A DNA stretch of 64,000 nucleotides, from the NCBI GenBank assembly GCA_029204225.1, contig CM055111.1:25169874-25233873 (forward strand), read 5' to 3'. The notes beneath the pieces are model-generated. The model made no database searches. It was not told where the DNA came from and saw only the letters and a program-made list of their open reading frames with translations. The translations under genes and the position numbers were made by a program. The stretch comes from Diphasiastrum complanatum. Taxonomy: Eukaryota > Streptophyta > Lycopodiopsida > Lycopodiales > Lycopodiaceae. Shown here piece by piece: positions 13,875-25,137 of this stretch (within the stretch, counting starts at the first letter, position 1; every line of letters begins with the position of its first letter).

Positions 13875-15576
13875 ATGCATACTTTTCGAAGTACTGATGT
13901 TACTGCTAGCATCAACGTTTCACACTTTAGCTCACATTTGGTGTGGGCAATGCTTGCCATGGCATTAACATGTTGGGTTTATGTCCTAAAGCAGCGGCGA
14001 AGGCGAGGATTGCTGCCCCCAGGTCCCTGTTCTATACCTGTGCTGGGAAATCTGCATCAGCTGGGCGTGCTTTTTCATCAAGCTTTGCATGAGCTTTCAA
14101 AGAAATATGGTCCACTCATGTACCTTCGTCTTGGCTCCATTCCATTTGTGGTCGTCTCCTCCTCCAAAATGGCCAGAGAGGTTCTCAAAGTTCATGATCT
14201 TGCTTTTGCATCCCGCCCAAGAACCACCGCAGTCGAGTACCTACAGTATGATGGGGCTAACATCGTGTTCGCTCCATATGGTGCTGACTGGAGGCTCAAG
14301 AGAAAGGTATGCACTTTGGAGCTCTTAACATCAAAGAGATTACAACAGCATAAAAGTGTTAGAATGGAAGAAATTTGTGTTTTGCTCAAATCCATCTACG
14401 AAGATTCCTCAATTACATCTGGAAGTACTGTAAATGTTTCTGGTAAGTTTGGTGCCCTCGGACTCAATATCGTTTCACGGATGATGCTAAATAAAAGAAT
14501 TGCAGCATCGGTTGAACATGATGCTATGGACTTTAAAGTTGTTTTTGATGAGCTCCTATCTATGCTTGGTGCCGTCGTGTTTGGGGACCTTATCCCCTAT
14601 CTGGCTTGGTTTGATCCTCACGGATACAAAAGGAGTATGAAAAGAATCCATCAACGCCTTGATTCTCTTCTTGAGGGTATCATCCATGAACACGAAATGC
14701 AAATGCACAAGCCAACAGAGGAAGGCTCAAAAGACCTCTTACATATTCTTCTAAACCTTAAATCGGATGGAGAGGGGACAAATATTCTTTCCAGGACGTC
14801 AATCAAAGGCATCGTGCAGGTAAGTGTCTATGCATCTGGTTGAAGAACTACAATGACTTTGTGGTGTAAGATTGAAGGATGTTGGCTTCCTAAGAATGAG
14901 ACACACACATAATTGATCTTAGTACTTATTGTGGTTGCAGGATATGCTTGTAGGAGGCTCAAATACATCGTCTCACACTCTGAATTGGGCAATGGCCGAG
15001 CTTTTGAGAAATCCAACTCTGCTTCAAAAAGCCCAAATTGAAATAGCCACTGTGGTAGGCCACTCTCGAAAAGTAGACGAATGTGACATATCAGAGCTTA
15101 AGTTTCTGCGTGCAATTGTGAGGGAAACCTTTCGGCTTCATCCAGCGTTACCAATGCTAGTCCCTCGGGAATCATTGGAGCCTTGTGAAATTGCTGGATA
15201 TAGCATCCCGCGAGCTACACGAGTATTTGTGAATGCATGGGCAATAGGCCGTGATCCGAGTGTTTGGCCGAGACCCTTAGAATTTAATCCAGAGAGGTTT
15301 CTGCTGGAGAGTAGCCACATTGATGTGCTGGGTCACGATTTTGAGCTTCTGCCTTTTGGAAGTGGAAGAAGAGGATGTCCTGGCATAGCATTGGGTTTGT
15401 GTATGGTGCAGCACACTCTTGCTTGTCTACTGCATTGCTTCGACTGGTGTCTGCCGCAAGGGCAGATACCACAACAGCTTGATATGCAAGAGGCACCGGG
15501 CATTGTGTTGGCTAAAGCCAAAGATCTCATAGTCGTTCCCACACCTCGTGAAGTAGCTCACTTGTACATACAATAG
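13875..15576 (+). CDS. Cytochrome P450, A-type (CYP71 clan-like), two exons
   Basis: Exon 1 13875-14819, intron 14820-14940 (GTAAGT...TTGCAG, phase 0), exon 2 14941-15576; 526 aa, normal for the family. P450s are ER-anchored, haem-thiolate monooxygenases using electrons from NADPH-P450 reductase. Visible features in order: hydrophobic N-terminal anchor (about residues 20-38, LVWAMLAMALTCWVYVL), basic KQRRRR, proline hinge LLPPGPCSIPVLGN, I-helix VGGSNTSS just after the intron, K-helix ETFR (ExxR), FNPERF, and haem loop PFGSGRRGCPG with the Cys ligand. The intron just before the I-helix is the conserved A-type position. The acidic residue of the usual AGxDT motif is Asn here, which may affect oxygen activation. 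I chose the ATG at 13875 because the frame extends upstream only through a TTG. The substrate cannot be deduced. Confidence 0.93.
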
Positions 15577-15755
15577 TCCATAGCTCACCAATTAAATGAC
15601 ATGAATCAGTCTAAATTCTTCCATCAACAAAAGGGAGTCAGTCTTCATTCATACACCTATCAGCAGCATGCTGGTAAGTGTAAGTGGTTACTAAAGTTGG
15701 CAGCAGCTAGATGCTTTTGTTATGTGGTGGGGAATTAAGTAAGAATGGTGGGTGT

Positions 15756-15798
<43 letters not shown>

Positions 15799-16078
15799 CC
15801 TTATGGTAAGCATCCCCAATGGAAAGGTCATTGGAAAATCTAATTCTCTTGTGTAAAGGATGACCTATGTTATTAAGAATGGCAAACTTTATGGAAGTCT
15901 AAGGCATCCTGAATTATTTATTGGAATATTCATGGCATGGCTTAGCTCTTTTTATGGACTATGGCCTAGAAATGATGATGCTGCTTTTGTGTCTAATAAT
16001 AATGTGGATTTGATTTCAGGTTGATGTAGATTGGACTTTTTTGTAAGCTAGAAACAATGATTTTTTGCTAGAATTTGT
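15577..16078. repeat. P450 3' flank with (TG)n at 15757-15793
   Basis: No coding region seen. A GGTGTGGG(TG)n tract of about 37 bp lies 180 bp after the P450 stop. No clear AATAAA was found near the stop. Confidence 0.8.
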
Positions 16079-16140
16079 TGCATGAGAGTGGCTAGAGGTG
16101 CATGGTTGGAGGTTGCATGAGAGTGGCTCGAGGTGCATGG
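16079..16140. repeat. Short tandem duplication
   Basis: TTGCATGAGAGTGGCTAGAG followed by GTGCATGG occurs at 16079 and again about 34 bp later with one change (GGCTCGAG). Confidence 0.8.
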
Positions 16141-16279
16141 CCATACTTTTCGATCTCTATTGGTAATTTATAGCTCTATGTTGTCGCTCCAAAAGTTAAA
16201 CTATCAAGCGTGCATGCCTCTCATTTCATTCTTTTGACTTATGAAAAATTGACCATAAAGAGCAAAGAGTTTCATTTTG

Positions 16280-16800
16280 TCTCTCTACATAACACAAGGC
16301 TTGACATTGTTGTCTACGCAATGTTCAGAATGAGCCAATTCAATATCAATCTAGGACCCACACACTGGAAGGTTGTTAAGAGAATCCTACAGTACCTGCA
16401 ACATACAAAGGACTACGGCCTTTGCTATTCTCGAGAAGCAGATTTCGAGTGAAATCCTACAGCGACGCAAGTTGGGCATCCTTGAAAGATGACTACAAGA
16501 GCATCTCCGGAGGATGCACTATAGCAACAGATGTCGTTGTTCTTTGGGCCATGTTCTTTGGGTCAGCAAGAAACAGACCATAACTGCCCAATCATCATGT
16601 GAGGCAGAATACGTTGCTACGGCCAAAATGGCTAACGAGCTGACATGGCTCAAAAAGTTCCTAGATGGACTGGGAGAGAACATCGATGAGCCATTGATTC
16701 TCTACATGGATAAAACACGTGCTACACATCTGGCGAAAGATCCTGTGTTTCATTCCAGAATAAAACACATCGTGATCCCTATTGACAATATTTGTAGATG
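16280..16800 (+). pseudogene. Copia RNase H fragment
   Basis: Two frames give FRMSQFNINLGPTHWKVVKR, ILQYLQHTKDYGLCYS, then LWVSKKQTITAQSSCEAEYV, MANELTWLKKFL and ILYMDKTRATHLAKDPVFHS. This is the Copia RNase H region, which removes the RNA strand during reverse transcription. The frame shifts near 16450 and there is no RT upstream, so it is a broken relic. Confidence 0.85.
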
Positions 16801-16809
16801 ATTCCTTGA

Positions 16810-17030
16810 TGATAGGAGACTATTTGACACTGATTAATGACATGAAGAATAATAAATCTATCTTTGTTGGTTATTCCACAATTAGTAAAACTTATAAGCT
16901 TTATAACCTTGCAACATAGAAGATATTTGTGAGTAGAGATGTCATCTTCCTTGAAAACCAATTTTTGAACCTTAAAGGTAAAGACAAGATGTCGGCAAAA
17001 CCTTCAAATTCTATTGATGCCGAGGATTTA
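16810..17030 (+). pseudogene. Copia integrase C-terminal fragment
   Basis: The translation SIFVGYSTISKTYKLYNLAT, stop, KIFVSRDVIFLENQFLNLK matches the C-terminal integrase region that precedes RT in Copia. It lies after RNase H, the reverse of normal order, so it belongs to a second element joined here. One in-frame stop lies near 16916-16918. Confidence 0.75.
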
Positions 17031-18534
17031 AGAGTTTGGGTGAAGATTGATTATAAGATTTGTGATCAAGATCTTTTGTAGATCTTTCTAGTTTTTTGAT
17101 TTGTTCGAATCTTGTTTCTTGACGGTCACAAAACCAATTCGTAGAATCATTTCACAAATGTTTTGTTTGTGTACAATTATTTTTTCATCATAGCAATCCA
17201 TGCATGGCCCAAGTTGTAGTTGATGGGACGCATGTCCCATCGACATGCCCCGTGGCAAGGCCAACTGGTCTTAATCCAATGATCGGGCCCAACAGTATAG
17301 TAACACAGTAGTTCTACTTTTATTGTAACTAAACAGTGATATGTCTTTTGAAGCGAGGGCATGCATGAAGTTTTTAGCTTTTACTAGGGTGATTTGGAAT
17401 ATGAGAGAGGTCATACAGATATTCTTTTGATGAACGCACCTTTGAAAGAATCCTCACCTATATAATATGGTTTGGATGATGATGGAAGAATCATCGAAAA
17501 CAATCAAGGAAACATGGTAATTACTAGCATGCATGACCTCGATTCAAAATATTTTGACCGTAACAGTTACATTATGAGAGAAACAAGATGAAAGTTATGA
17601 TAGTGAATCATTGAAATCGCAAATCACGAATTTACTCAACCTAATAAGTTTAATGCTAAATGGATATTGATGAATACATGCAAACATATTCATCAAAGGT
17701 GCCAAATCTTAAGTAGACCTACGCAGGAAGAAAATCATACGCTCGGGCTGGCTTAAAATGGGATTGACACAATTTGGTGGCAAAGGGAAAAAGCAAAATA
17801 GTGATTGCTTCTCGCAAGAAAAATGGCAAAATCATAAATTCCTCTATTCAATTACATCATGGTTTGGGAGGAAAGGTGAACTTGCAAGAGCTATTTATGA
17901 GGCTAGAAGAAATAGATGCATTTTCTTATTATATGTAGAAATAAAAAAGCATTGATTTCTCTAGTTATTCTTTTACTAATTATTTGTTGATGATGATGTA
18001 AAATGAATATTGTAGGAAATAGAACTCTAGTATGGAGTATCAACAAGGCTTCAATTGAGCATTTTTCTCAACAAAACATGCATTCATTTGCGAAATATAT
18101 TGTGCTAATGCATTTTAATTTTTTTAATTTTGTAGAGGGGCTTCACTTTGTACATAGTAAAGGAGGAAAAAGAGCATTTCGGGCATACAAAAGATGAAGG
18201 AAAGAGGTGCAAACAACTTGAATTCCAATGATGAATACCAAGGAGTTGAGCTTCTTTTTGCTCTTACCAAATGAGCTCCAAATTGGAGTATATACAAAAA
18301 TCTTGAGGCTTGGACTGACCTAACCTAATTCACACATGTGATAAAGTGCACCCACTTGTCCTTTGGCTCCTCCTATGGTCTCATACACATCTATGTCCAT
18401 CCAATCAAATTGCACCTCATGAAAAAAGCTAGAATCTAGAAATTTTGCTTCTAAACTTGACTTTTTGCCTATGTCTATGCTTTACACATGGAAATAGGAT
18501 CCACATGTGTGTAATGACATTATGTACATAAAAT
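17031..18534. other. No gene recognised
   Basis: Only short frames without family features. A CACACATGTG-like block near 18330 recalls the LTR palindromes elsewhere, so part of this may be an old LTR; I cannot set limits. Confidence 0.4.
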
Positions 18535-18713
18535 TGTCTTAATCAAGCTATATTTTGCCATATTTCTCACACTCCTCAAAAATAGCTTATTAAACCATAA
18601 AAAACTATACATAAGTTAATTGGCCTTGATCAACCTATAGTTTGCCATATTTCTCACACTTCTCCTCAAAAATAGCTTGATTAAACTATGAAAAAGTATA
18701 CATAACTTCAAGG
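18535..18713. repeat. Direct duplication, about 95-bp step
   Basis: TAATCAAGCTATATTTTGCC, ATATTTCTCACAC, CTCAAAAATAGCTT and ACTATACATAA occur in order twice (about 18537-18612 and 18628-18713) with small changes. Confidence 0.75.
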
Positions 18714-19783
18714 GATGATTATGGCTTAATATATACATCATTTTTAGGTACAAAAGTCTGAAAATCAGCCTATAAAATTGAACTTGATGTAAGATCACCA
18801 CGACCATGATATGATCTCCTTGATAGAAATCCATACCCAAATGCCATGAAGAGTATTCCACCATCCTAGTACCTTTGCCATTGATTCCCTCCATGCTTGG
18901 AGAAGATTCTTGATCCCAAAGCACCTCCTTCTTGAAAATACATGCTCTTCCTTGAGAAAAACATGAGGCCACATTGCCTCATAATGATCACAAAGATCCA
19001 TCATGTTGCCAAGATCATAGAGATTAAGCATATTAAGATTTCCAAGACAATTCATACTAAAATAACAAATATTTAGTGTCATTTCTCTAATCTTGTATTT
19101 AATGATAATCTTAGATCCAATGAGGCTCAATAATTTATTATGAATATAACTGTACTTAGAGGATGATTCACGTATTCTCATAACAACTTTTCAAAATGCC
19201 ACTAAACATGAAAAATCACAATCATCCAGCACGTGGATGGAGTAACCAATCTTATTTGCATAAAATCCAAGAGAAAATAGATAGATATACCAGTAATATG
19301 ATAATGACATGCTATCCAATAGAAAACCACAAAATTCCAAAGTTTTGTACTCCATCAAAGCATCATAGCTATGACATGAAGTTGCTTCATCAACAAAGCT
19401 ACACAAGACTTCATTTTCTTAACACATCTACACAAGATGTTAAACATCATAGCTCTTATGATAAGAAATAGAAAAAATCTTGCCTTTCATCATGAACTAT
19501 GAAAGATTTAAAAGAAGTAGATTCACCATTTCCTCTAGCATTTCCAAATGGACCTTTGAGTGGATAGATTTCAATCTTTCTACCCCGTTGGTTCCTCACA
19601 GAACCGTATAGCATAATGGTTTCAGCTCTTTTTGGTAGAACTTTGAAAGTGCAACTTAGTTGCTTCAGCCAAAGCACATGCCTCACCACCTTTTGCCAAA
19701 GATTTAGAAATCTCAAGAGTAGACTCCTCCTCGCACATATCATCCATGATGGGAAGATCCAATCTCTTTTGACATGATTCCAC
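18714..19783. other. Unassigned; possibly the downstream part of the minus-strand Copia piece
   Basis: No motif I can name. Minus-strand reading 19740-19640 (CEEESTLEISKSLAKGGEA) stays open beside the protease at 19784-20173 and may be its continuation after a frameshift. Confidence 0.35.
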
Positions 19784-20370
19784 TTATGTTATCTCTTCCT
19801 TGGCCTTCAATCCATTATGATTAGCTTTTACATAAGCATCAAGCCTAGAATGCCTACCAAACTCGATCCCTCTAGCAATGATTTTACCACTCTTCATGAT
19901 CAAGCAAGCATCTCCAACAAATCTAACAAAGAATTCTTTGTCGAAAAGTTGTCCAACACTCAACAAATTCCTTGTTATGCTAGGAACATAAAAAACACCT
20001 TCAAGGTTGGCTTTCTTTGTACATCCAAGACACATATGGACTACCTCCTCTCCCAATCTTGATTCACAACCATTTGCATCAAGAATGGCTTTTTTAGACC
20101 CAAGAAAAGGTAAGAGCTGAGAGAAATACTCTTTGTGACTTGTCGTGTGGGAGGTAGCCCCACTATCCACCAAGGCTCATCTTTATCTTTGAAGCTTGTT
20201 GAAGGAAAATTGGACACCATAATTGACTCCTCAAGGTCACTCTTACCACATTCTTGCTTGATTTGCTTGGTTGCCTTGTGCTTCCTTTCTTTTGAAGCAC
20301 TCCTTTACCAAATGCCCTATTTTACAACAAAAACAACACTTGAATCTTTTACTTGCCTCCAATAGGTAGC
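19784..20370 (-). pseudogene. Copia gag end (zinc knuckle) and protease
   Basis: Read leftward, a CCHC zinc knuckle (CCFCCKIGHLVKEC, about 20320-20362) precedes the aspartic protease VDSGATSH (about 20150-20173) and YVPSITRNLLSVGQL. The knuckle is nucleocapsid; the DSGA aspartate is the catalytic residue that matures the polyprotein. The frame is open for 129 codons, then degrades. The element is cut at about 20370, where plus-strand integrase begins. Confidence 0.8.
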
Positions 20371-20374
20371 CTCA

Positions 20375-22049
20375 TGTTGATGACTACAATAAATTTGCCA
20401 GAGTCTACTTTATTCATAATAAATTAGAAGCATTTGACAAGTTCACGGAGTATGTGAACTGGGAAGAAAGATGCACTGGAAATAAAGTGAAGCATATCAG
20501 AACAGATTGGGGTGGAAAATACATCTCAAACCGATTCACTGATTTCTGCAATGATTGTGGAATCATTCATAGAAGAACTGCATCTTATACACCACAACAC
20601 AACGGTGTCATAGAAAGAAAGAACAAGACTCTAATGGAAGGTTCAAGGTGCATGATGGCCTATTCAAAGGCTCCAAGAGTGCTGTAGCAAAGGGATTTTC
20701 TCAGAGGTATGGTATTGACTATGCTGAGACCTTCTCTCCTGTCGTGAAACATTCATCCCTACATCTATTGTTTGCATATGCAGCTACTTATGATCTCAGG
20801 ATTCACATCGTGGACGAGAAGACATCATTATTTCATGGTGAGCTAAACGAAGAAGTCTACATGGATCAACCTCCAGGCTACATTTCAAATTCACTTTCCA
20901 CTTATGTATGTAGAATGCATAGGAGTATCTATGGTCTGAAGCAGTCAGCGCGATAATGGTATAAGAAAAAAGATCAAGCCCTGAAGTCCTTAGAGTTCAA
21001 GCCACTAATGGTTGATTCCAATGTTTATGTAAGAATTACATATGGAAAAATCATCATTGTAGCTATATATGTGGATGACACCTTGATACTCTGCAAAAGT
21101 GAAGAACTTATTGCTGAGGTGAAGTATGACATCTCGACACATTTTGAGATTGCAGAACTGGGAGAAGCCAAATGTTTTCTTGGCTTACAGATTGACAAAG
21201 ACTATGAGGGAGGTAAATTCTACCTTCATCAGTCCAGATATACCCTAAAGATCTTAGAAGATTTCGGAATGTTGAGTTGCAAAGGAGAAAATACTCTAAT
21301 GCTTGCAGAAATAGTCCTGACGAATGAAGATTGTTCGAAGACTGAAGAAGAAAGAGAATTGATGTAGCTTACACCATACAGGAAGCTGATCGGATCACTG
21401 ATGTACCTTGCAGATAACACACGTCCTGACATTGCTTATGTCGTATTCAGGATGAGCCAATTCTGTACGAATCCATGCTTAACTCATTGGAAGATTGGGA
21501 AACAAATTTTGCAGTATCTTCAATTAACGAAGGATTTTGGTTTGTGTTATTCTCATGATGCAGAGTTCTAGATGCTTTCCTACAGTGATGCTAGCTGGGC
21601 CTCTCTCAAGGACGACTGCAAAAGTGTCTCAAGAGGGTGCACCATTGCGTCAGGAGTAGCAATTCTCTGGGTCAGCAAGAGTGGCTCCTGACCATTGTGG
21701 TTCAATCATCCTACGAAACAGAGTACATTGTAGTAGCAAAGATGGCTAATGAAATCATTTGGCTCAAACAGTTCCTTGACGAACTGGGCGCAACAAAAAA
21801 TGAGCCTCTGATTTTGCAGATGGACAATACATCTGACAAAGGATCCCGTGTTTCACTCAAGGACAAAACACATCACAATCAAGTATCACTTGATAAGGGA
21901 TCCGATCGGGAAAAAGATGTTGCAGACTATTTTCATTGGAACAAAGGATATGGTGGCTGACATTTTCACAAAGGTCTTAGAAAAAGGTCTGTTTGAGAAA
22001 TAGAGGAGCAGTCTTGGAGTCATCAAGCTACTACGCTTTGAGAGGGAGT
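20375..22049 (+). pseudogene. Copia family A, copy 1: integrase, RT, RNase H
   Basis: Integrase core pieces (YNKFARVYFIHNK, ERCTGNKVKHIRTDWGGKYI, YTPQHNGVIERKNKTLME) jump at about 20685 into RT (AKGFSQRYGIDYAETFSPVV, DQPPGYI, YGLKQSAR, VAIYVDDTLILCKS with the YVDD catalytic motif), then RNase H and the terminal VADIFTK. Compared with copy 3 (35375-40490), about 850 bp of integrase C-terminus and RT start is missing. Stops include TAA at 20954-20956, where copy 3 has CAA. It ends with the polypurine tract GAGAGGGAG before 22050. Confidence 0.9.
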
Positions 22050-22301
22050 TGAAGAAACAAAACGGTTCTATTACCAAAGCTTTGCTAGCTTTCAGCTCTC
22101 AGTTTGACGAAAAGACACGAAGCGAAAATGTTTGTGAACATCCTGACGAAAAGACACGAACGTGAAATGTTCGCAAAGAAAAATGTTCGTGATACAACAG
22201 GAGAAAGTCAGACGACGCGAAAGTCAAATGACTCGAAGCGACATGAAAATCTTCGTGACACTTTTTGACCTTCACACTCCAAAGGATCAGGAAGATCATG
22301 C
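22050..22301 (+). mobile_element. 3' LTR start of family A copy 1 (cut by insertion)
   Basis: TGAAGAAACAAAACGG follows the polypurine tract. The block holds repeated GACGAAAAGACACGAA and GAAATGTTCGC-type motifs. It stops abruptly at 22301 where another LTR begins; the same position continues unbroken in copy 2 (24602) and copy 3 (40774). Confidence 0.8.
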
Positions 22302-22864
22302 TGTCATGTGTTGCATGTAATTAGCCCATGAGCTAATTAATGAATGGCCAAATATAGCCATGGAGCTAAATTAGATTAGAACTAGTCAATAGGACAGTTA
22401 ATAAACTGGTTCGAACAACCTCGCTATGATTGAGAGTAGCAGAATTGTAATAATGGTTGTAAGGCCCAATTTAGCTAAATAAGGTCCCAAACTTATAGTA
22501 GAGGCACAAATGACCACTATAATTAGCTGAGGTCGTGCTAAATTTGGAGGCTATTGTTCATTTTGTAATTTTGAGTTTTAAGAGATCTTGGAGCTTCTCT
22601 TGGAGAGCCTTCTTGATGAAGAAAGTGGTTCATGTGCCTAAAATCACATGAGAGCTATGATCATGCTCTAGAATCAGGCCCCTATCTTGTGAATGATCAA
22701 TAATCATGAATAAAGATACCTTACTTTGCCTAATTGGGTGAAGTTTTGCTACTTTTAGCTATCTTCTTGATTTTTGACTAGTTTCTTGATTTCTTGTATT
22801 TTCATTGTAATTTAATGTTTAATGAATAGATTGGAAATTTGAATGCTAAGGTTGGCACATGACA
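22302..22864 (+). mobile_element. 5' LTR of a Copia element inserted in the family A LTR
   Basis: The termini are exact inverted partners, TGTCATGTG at 22302 and CACATGACA ending at 22864 (563 bp). A PBS follows at 22869. The left flank CATGC (22297-22301) would be the target-site duplication. No 3' LTR of this family is seen, so the element has lost its right part. Confidence 0.85.
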
Positions 22865-22868
22865 ATTT

Positions 22869-22880
22869 TGGTATCAGAGC
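22869..22880 (+). other. Copia primer binding site
   Basis: TGGTATCAGAGC four bases after the LTR end. Confidence 0.9.
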
Positions 22881-24227
22881 ATTAGATCCTTTCCCCATCA
22901 GATTTGGTGGATTTTGTCAAATTTGGTAGAGTTTCTTGTTTTTTCAATTTTTCAGCAAGCTTTGATTCAGTTTTTGACCATTTAATCTTCATTTTTTGTG
23001 TGATTTCTTCTTGTAGATCAGTAGATCTCTTTTTTAGCTTCTTGCAGGTACTGATATTTTCTGATTTGGAGCTATAATGACCAAGTTATGGCCATTTTAG
23101 TGTTTTCATTCCAATTTTAGCTAGTTAAGTTTTTGCAGCCCGTTTTCTTTTCATTTTTGGCTGTACTTTTGGCCGAATTTTATGATTGTAATTCATGGGT
23201 TGTAGATCTCACTCTTAGCTTGAATCTGAGCCAATTTGCAGCCAATTTGATTGAAAATTGAGGGAGATATGACATTTCTTGTGAAGGAGGTCAAATTTTA
23301 ACTTTGGTAGAAAATTTGGGAGAGAATCACTTCAACTTTTCATTTCTAAAGTTTTGCCTCTTTGTAAAAAAAATTTCAATTCTTTCATTGTGAGGTTTGT
23401 TTCAAATTCTAAAATAAGAAAAAAAAACTAACCTAATCCTACCCACGCCAGCCCTAACCCTAAGCATAAATCAAACTAAAAAAAATGAAGAAAAAAAAAA
23501 GAAAAAAGAGCAAGCTTCTTCCTCCGGCGAATTCCCTCCGGCGACTTCAGGTACAAATTTTGTTTCTCACGAATTCACCCCCACCTCGCGAATTCCTTCC
23601 ACGTGAATTCATTTGGGCGATTTCCGGCGACTCCAAATACTCCCTCGCGACAGTTTTGAACTCGCTGCCCGTTCCTTAGTCTGCGACTCCTGATCTGCGC
23701 GAATCCCCTCTCTTCTTCACCTGCGACTCCCCTCGCGATTACCTCCTGCTTCGCGATTACCTCCTACTCCCTTCTCCCTCGAGAATTCGCCTTTGACTTC
23801 TCACCTCTGCAAATCCCCTCCCTTATCACCTCCGTGAATCCCCTCCCTTCTCCCTCGTGAATTCGCCTTCGACTCCTGACCTCCACGAATCCCCTCCCTT
23901 CTCCCTTGCAAATTCCCTCCTTTCCTCGCGAATTCTCTCTCTAATTGCCCCCTCCTTTTCCTGCGGATCCAGAGCATTCAAGAGCATTCAGAGCCAGGAC
24001 AGCGAGCAGTTTTTAGAGTTGGAAGTCTCCAATCAGATTTCAAAGTCTTGAAGTCTTTGATCCAGTGTCTTTCGAGAAGAAGTTCTTGGACGTCAGAGGG
24101 TTTTCAAGTGAGCGCTTCCACAATTTCTAGCGCACTTTGTTTGTTTCATTTTTGACAGTAAGGGAATCACATGCGAACATGGTGACGAGTAATCCAGCGC
24201 AAAAAAATCATTGATTGGACAGCGCAT
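22881..24227 (+). mobile_element. Long leader of the inserted Copia element, with GAATTC-rich repeats
   Basis: No gag is recognisable. From about 23515 to 23945 the base composition turns C-rich and is built of degenerate units such as CTCGCGAATTC, CCTTCGACTC, CGAATCCCCTCCCTTCTCCC with GAATTC recurring about nine times. A short frame (23485-23679) over it is not convincing. The block ends where family A sequence restarts at 24228. Confidence 0.6.
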
Positions 24228-24351
24228 TTTATTTTCATTGGAACAAAGGATATGGTGGTTGACATTTTCACAAAGGCCTTAGAAAAAGGTCTGTTTGAGA
24301 AACAGAGGAGCAGTCTTGGAGTCATCAAGCTACCATGCTTTGAGAGGGAGC
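24228..24351 (+). pseudogene. Family A copy 2: RNase H end and polypurine tract
   Basis: Starting TTTTCATTGGAACAAAGG, it repeats 21928-22049 nearly base for base, including the MVDIFTKALEKGLFEK tail and GAGAGGGAG tract. Nothing of the upstream polyprotein is present. Confidence 0.85.
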
Positions 24352-25129
24352 TGAAAAAACAAAACGTTTCTATTACCCAAGCTTTGCTAGCTTTCAGCTC
24401 TCAGTTTGACAAAAAGACATGAAGAGAAAATGTTCACGAACATCATGACGAAAAGACACGAACATGAAATGTTCGCGAAAGAAAAATGTTCATGATACAA
24501 CAGGAGAAAGTCAAATGACACGAAAGTCAAATGACTCGAAGCGACACGAAAATCTTCGCGACGCTTTTTGACTTTCACGCTCCAAAGGATCAGAAAGATC
24601 ATGCAAGTACCATGAAGTACAAAAACCCTGATCTGATATGATGACGTCAGCGGAAGAACGTTAGGACGTGCCTAACCCACATCTCTTGTAATCCATGATT
24701 AGTTATAGATTGTTTAATCTATCTAATCAGATATGCTACTCTGAATATATGAAATTACTAGATGTATAAAATACATACAATAGTAGATAGAAAATATACA
24801 GAATAGAAGTCCGCCTGTGAGCGAGACAATTTTGTAAGTAGGATTTACAAAGATCCAAGAAGTCCGCTAGTAAGCGAGATGCTACCCGTGAGAGAACACT
24901 ATTTTCTCTCATGCCAATGCACTGTGTGGGTCATTCATACAACGCTCAAAATCAAGAGAATCAATAGATGATACTGTAGCTATTACGCACATATCACTCT
25001 CAATTTTGTTTGATCTTGAATGGACTACTGTCTACTATCGCATCTGTATCTCATTCACTTGTTTTTATCAATTTCGCACATTGGTTCAATTTTGTTGAAT
25101 GCTGTATTAATCTATAATGTAGATCAACA
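24352..25129 (+). mobile_element. Family A copy 2 LTR
   Basis: It begins TGAAAAAACAAAACG and runs with clear similarity to copy 3 as far as about 24800 (blocks such as GTTAGGACGTGCCTAACC and CTTGTAATCCATGATTAG). A possible end GATCAACA lies at 25129, just before a minus-strand element. The start is firm, the end tentative. Confidence 0.6.
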
Positions 25130-25137
25130 GTGTCTAT

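Noticed and set aside
19196-20365. Plus-strand ORFs opposite the protease region
   Set aside because: They are shadows of the minus-strand Copia gag-protease frame.
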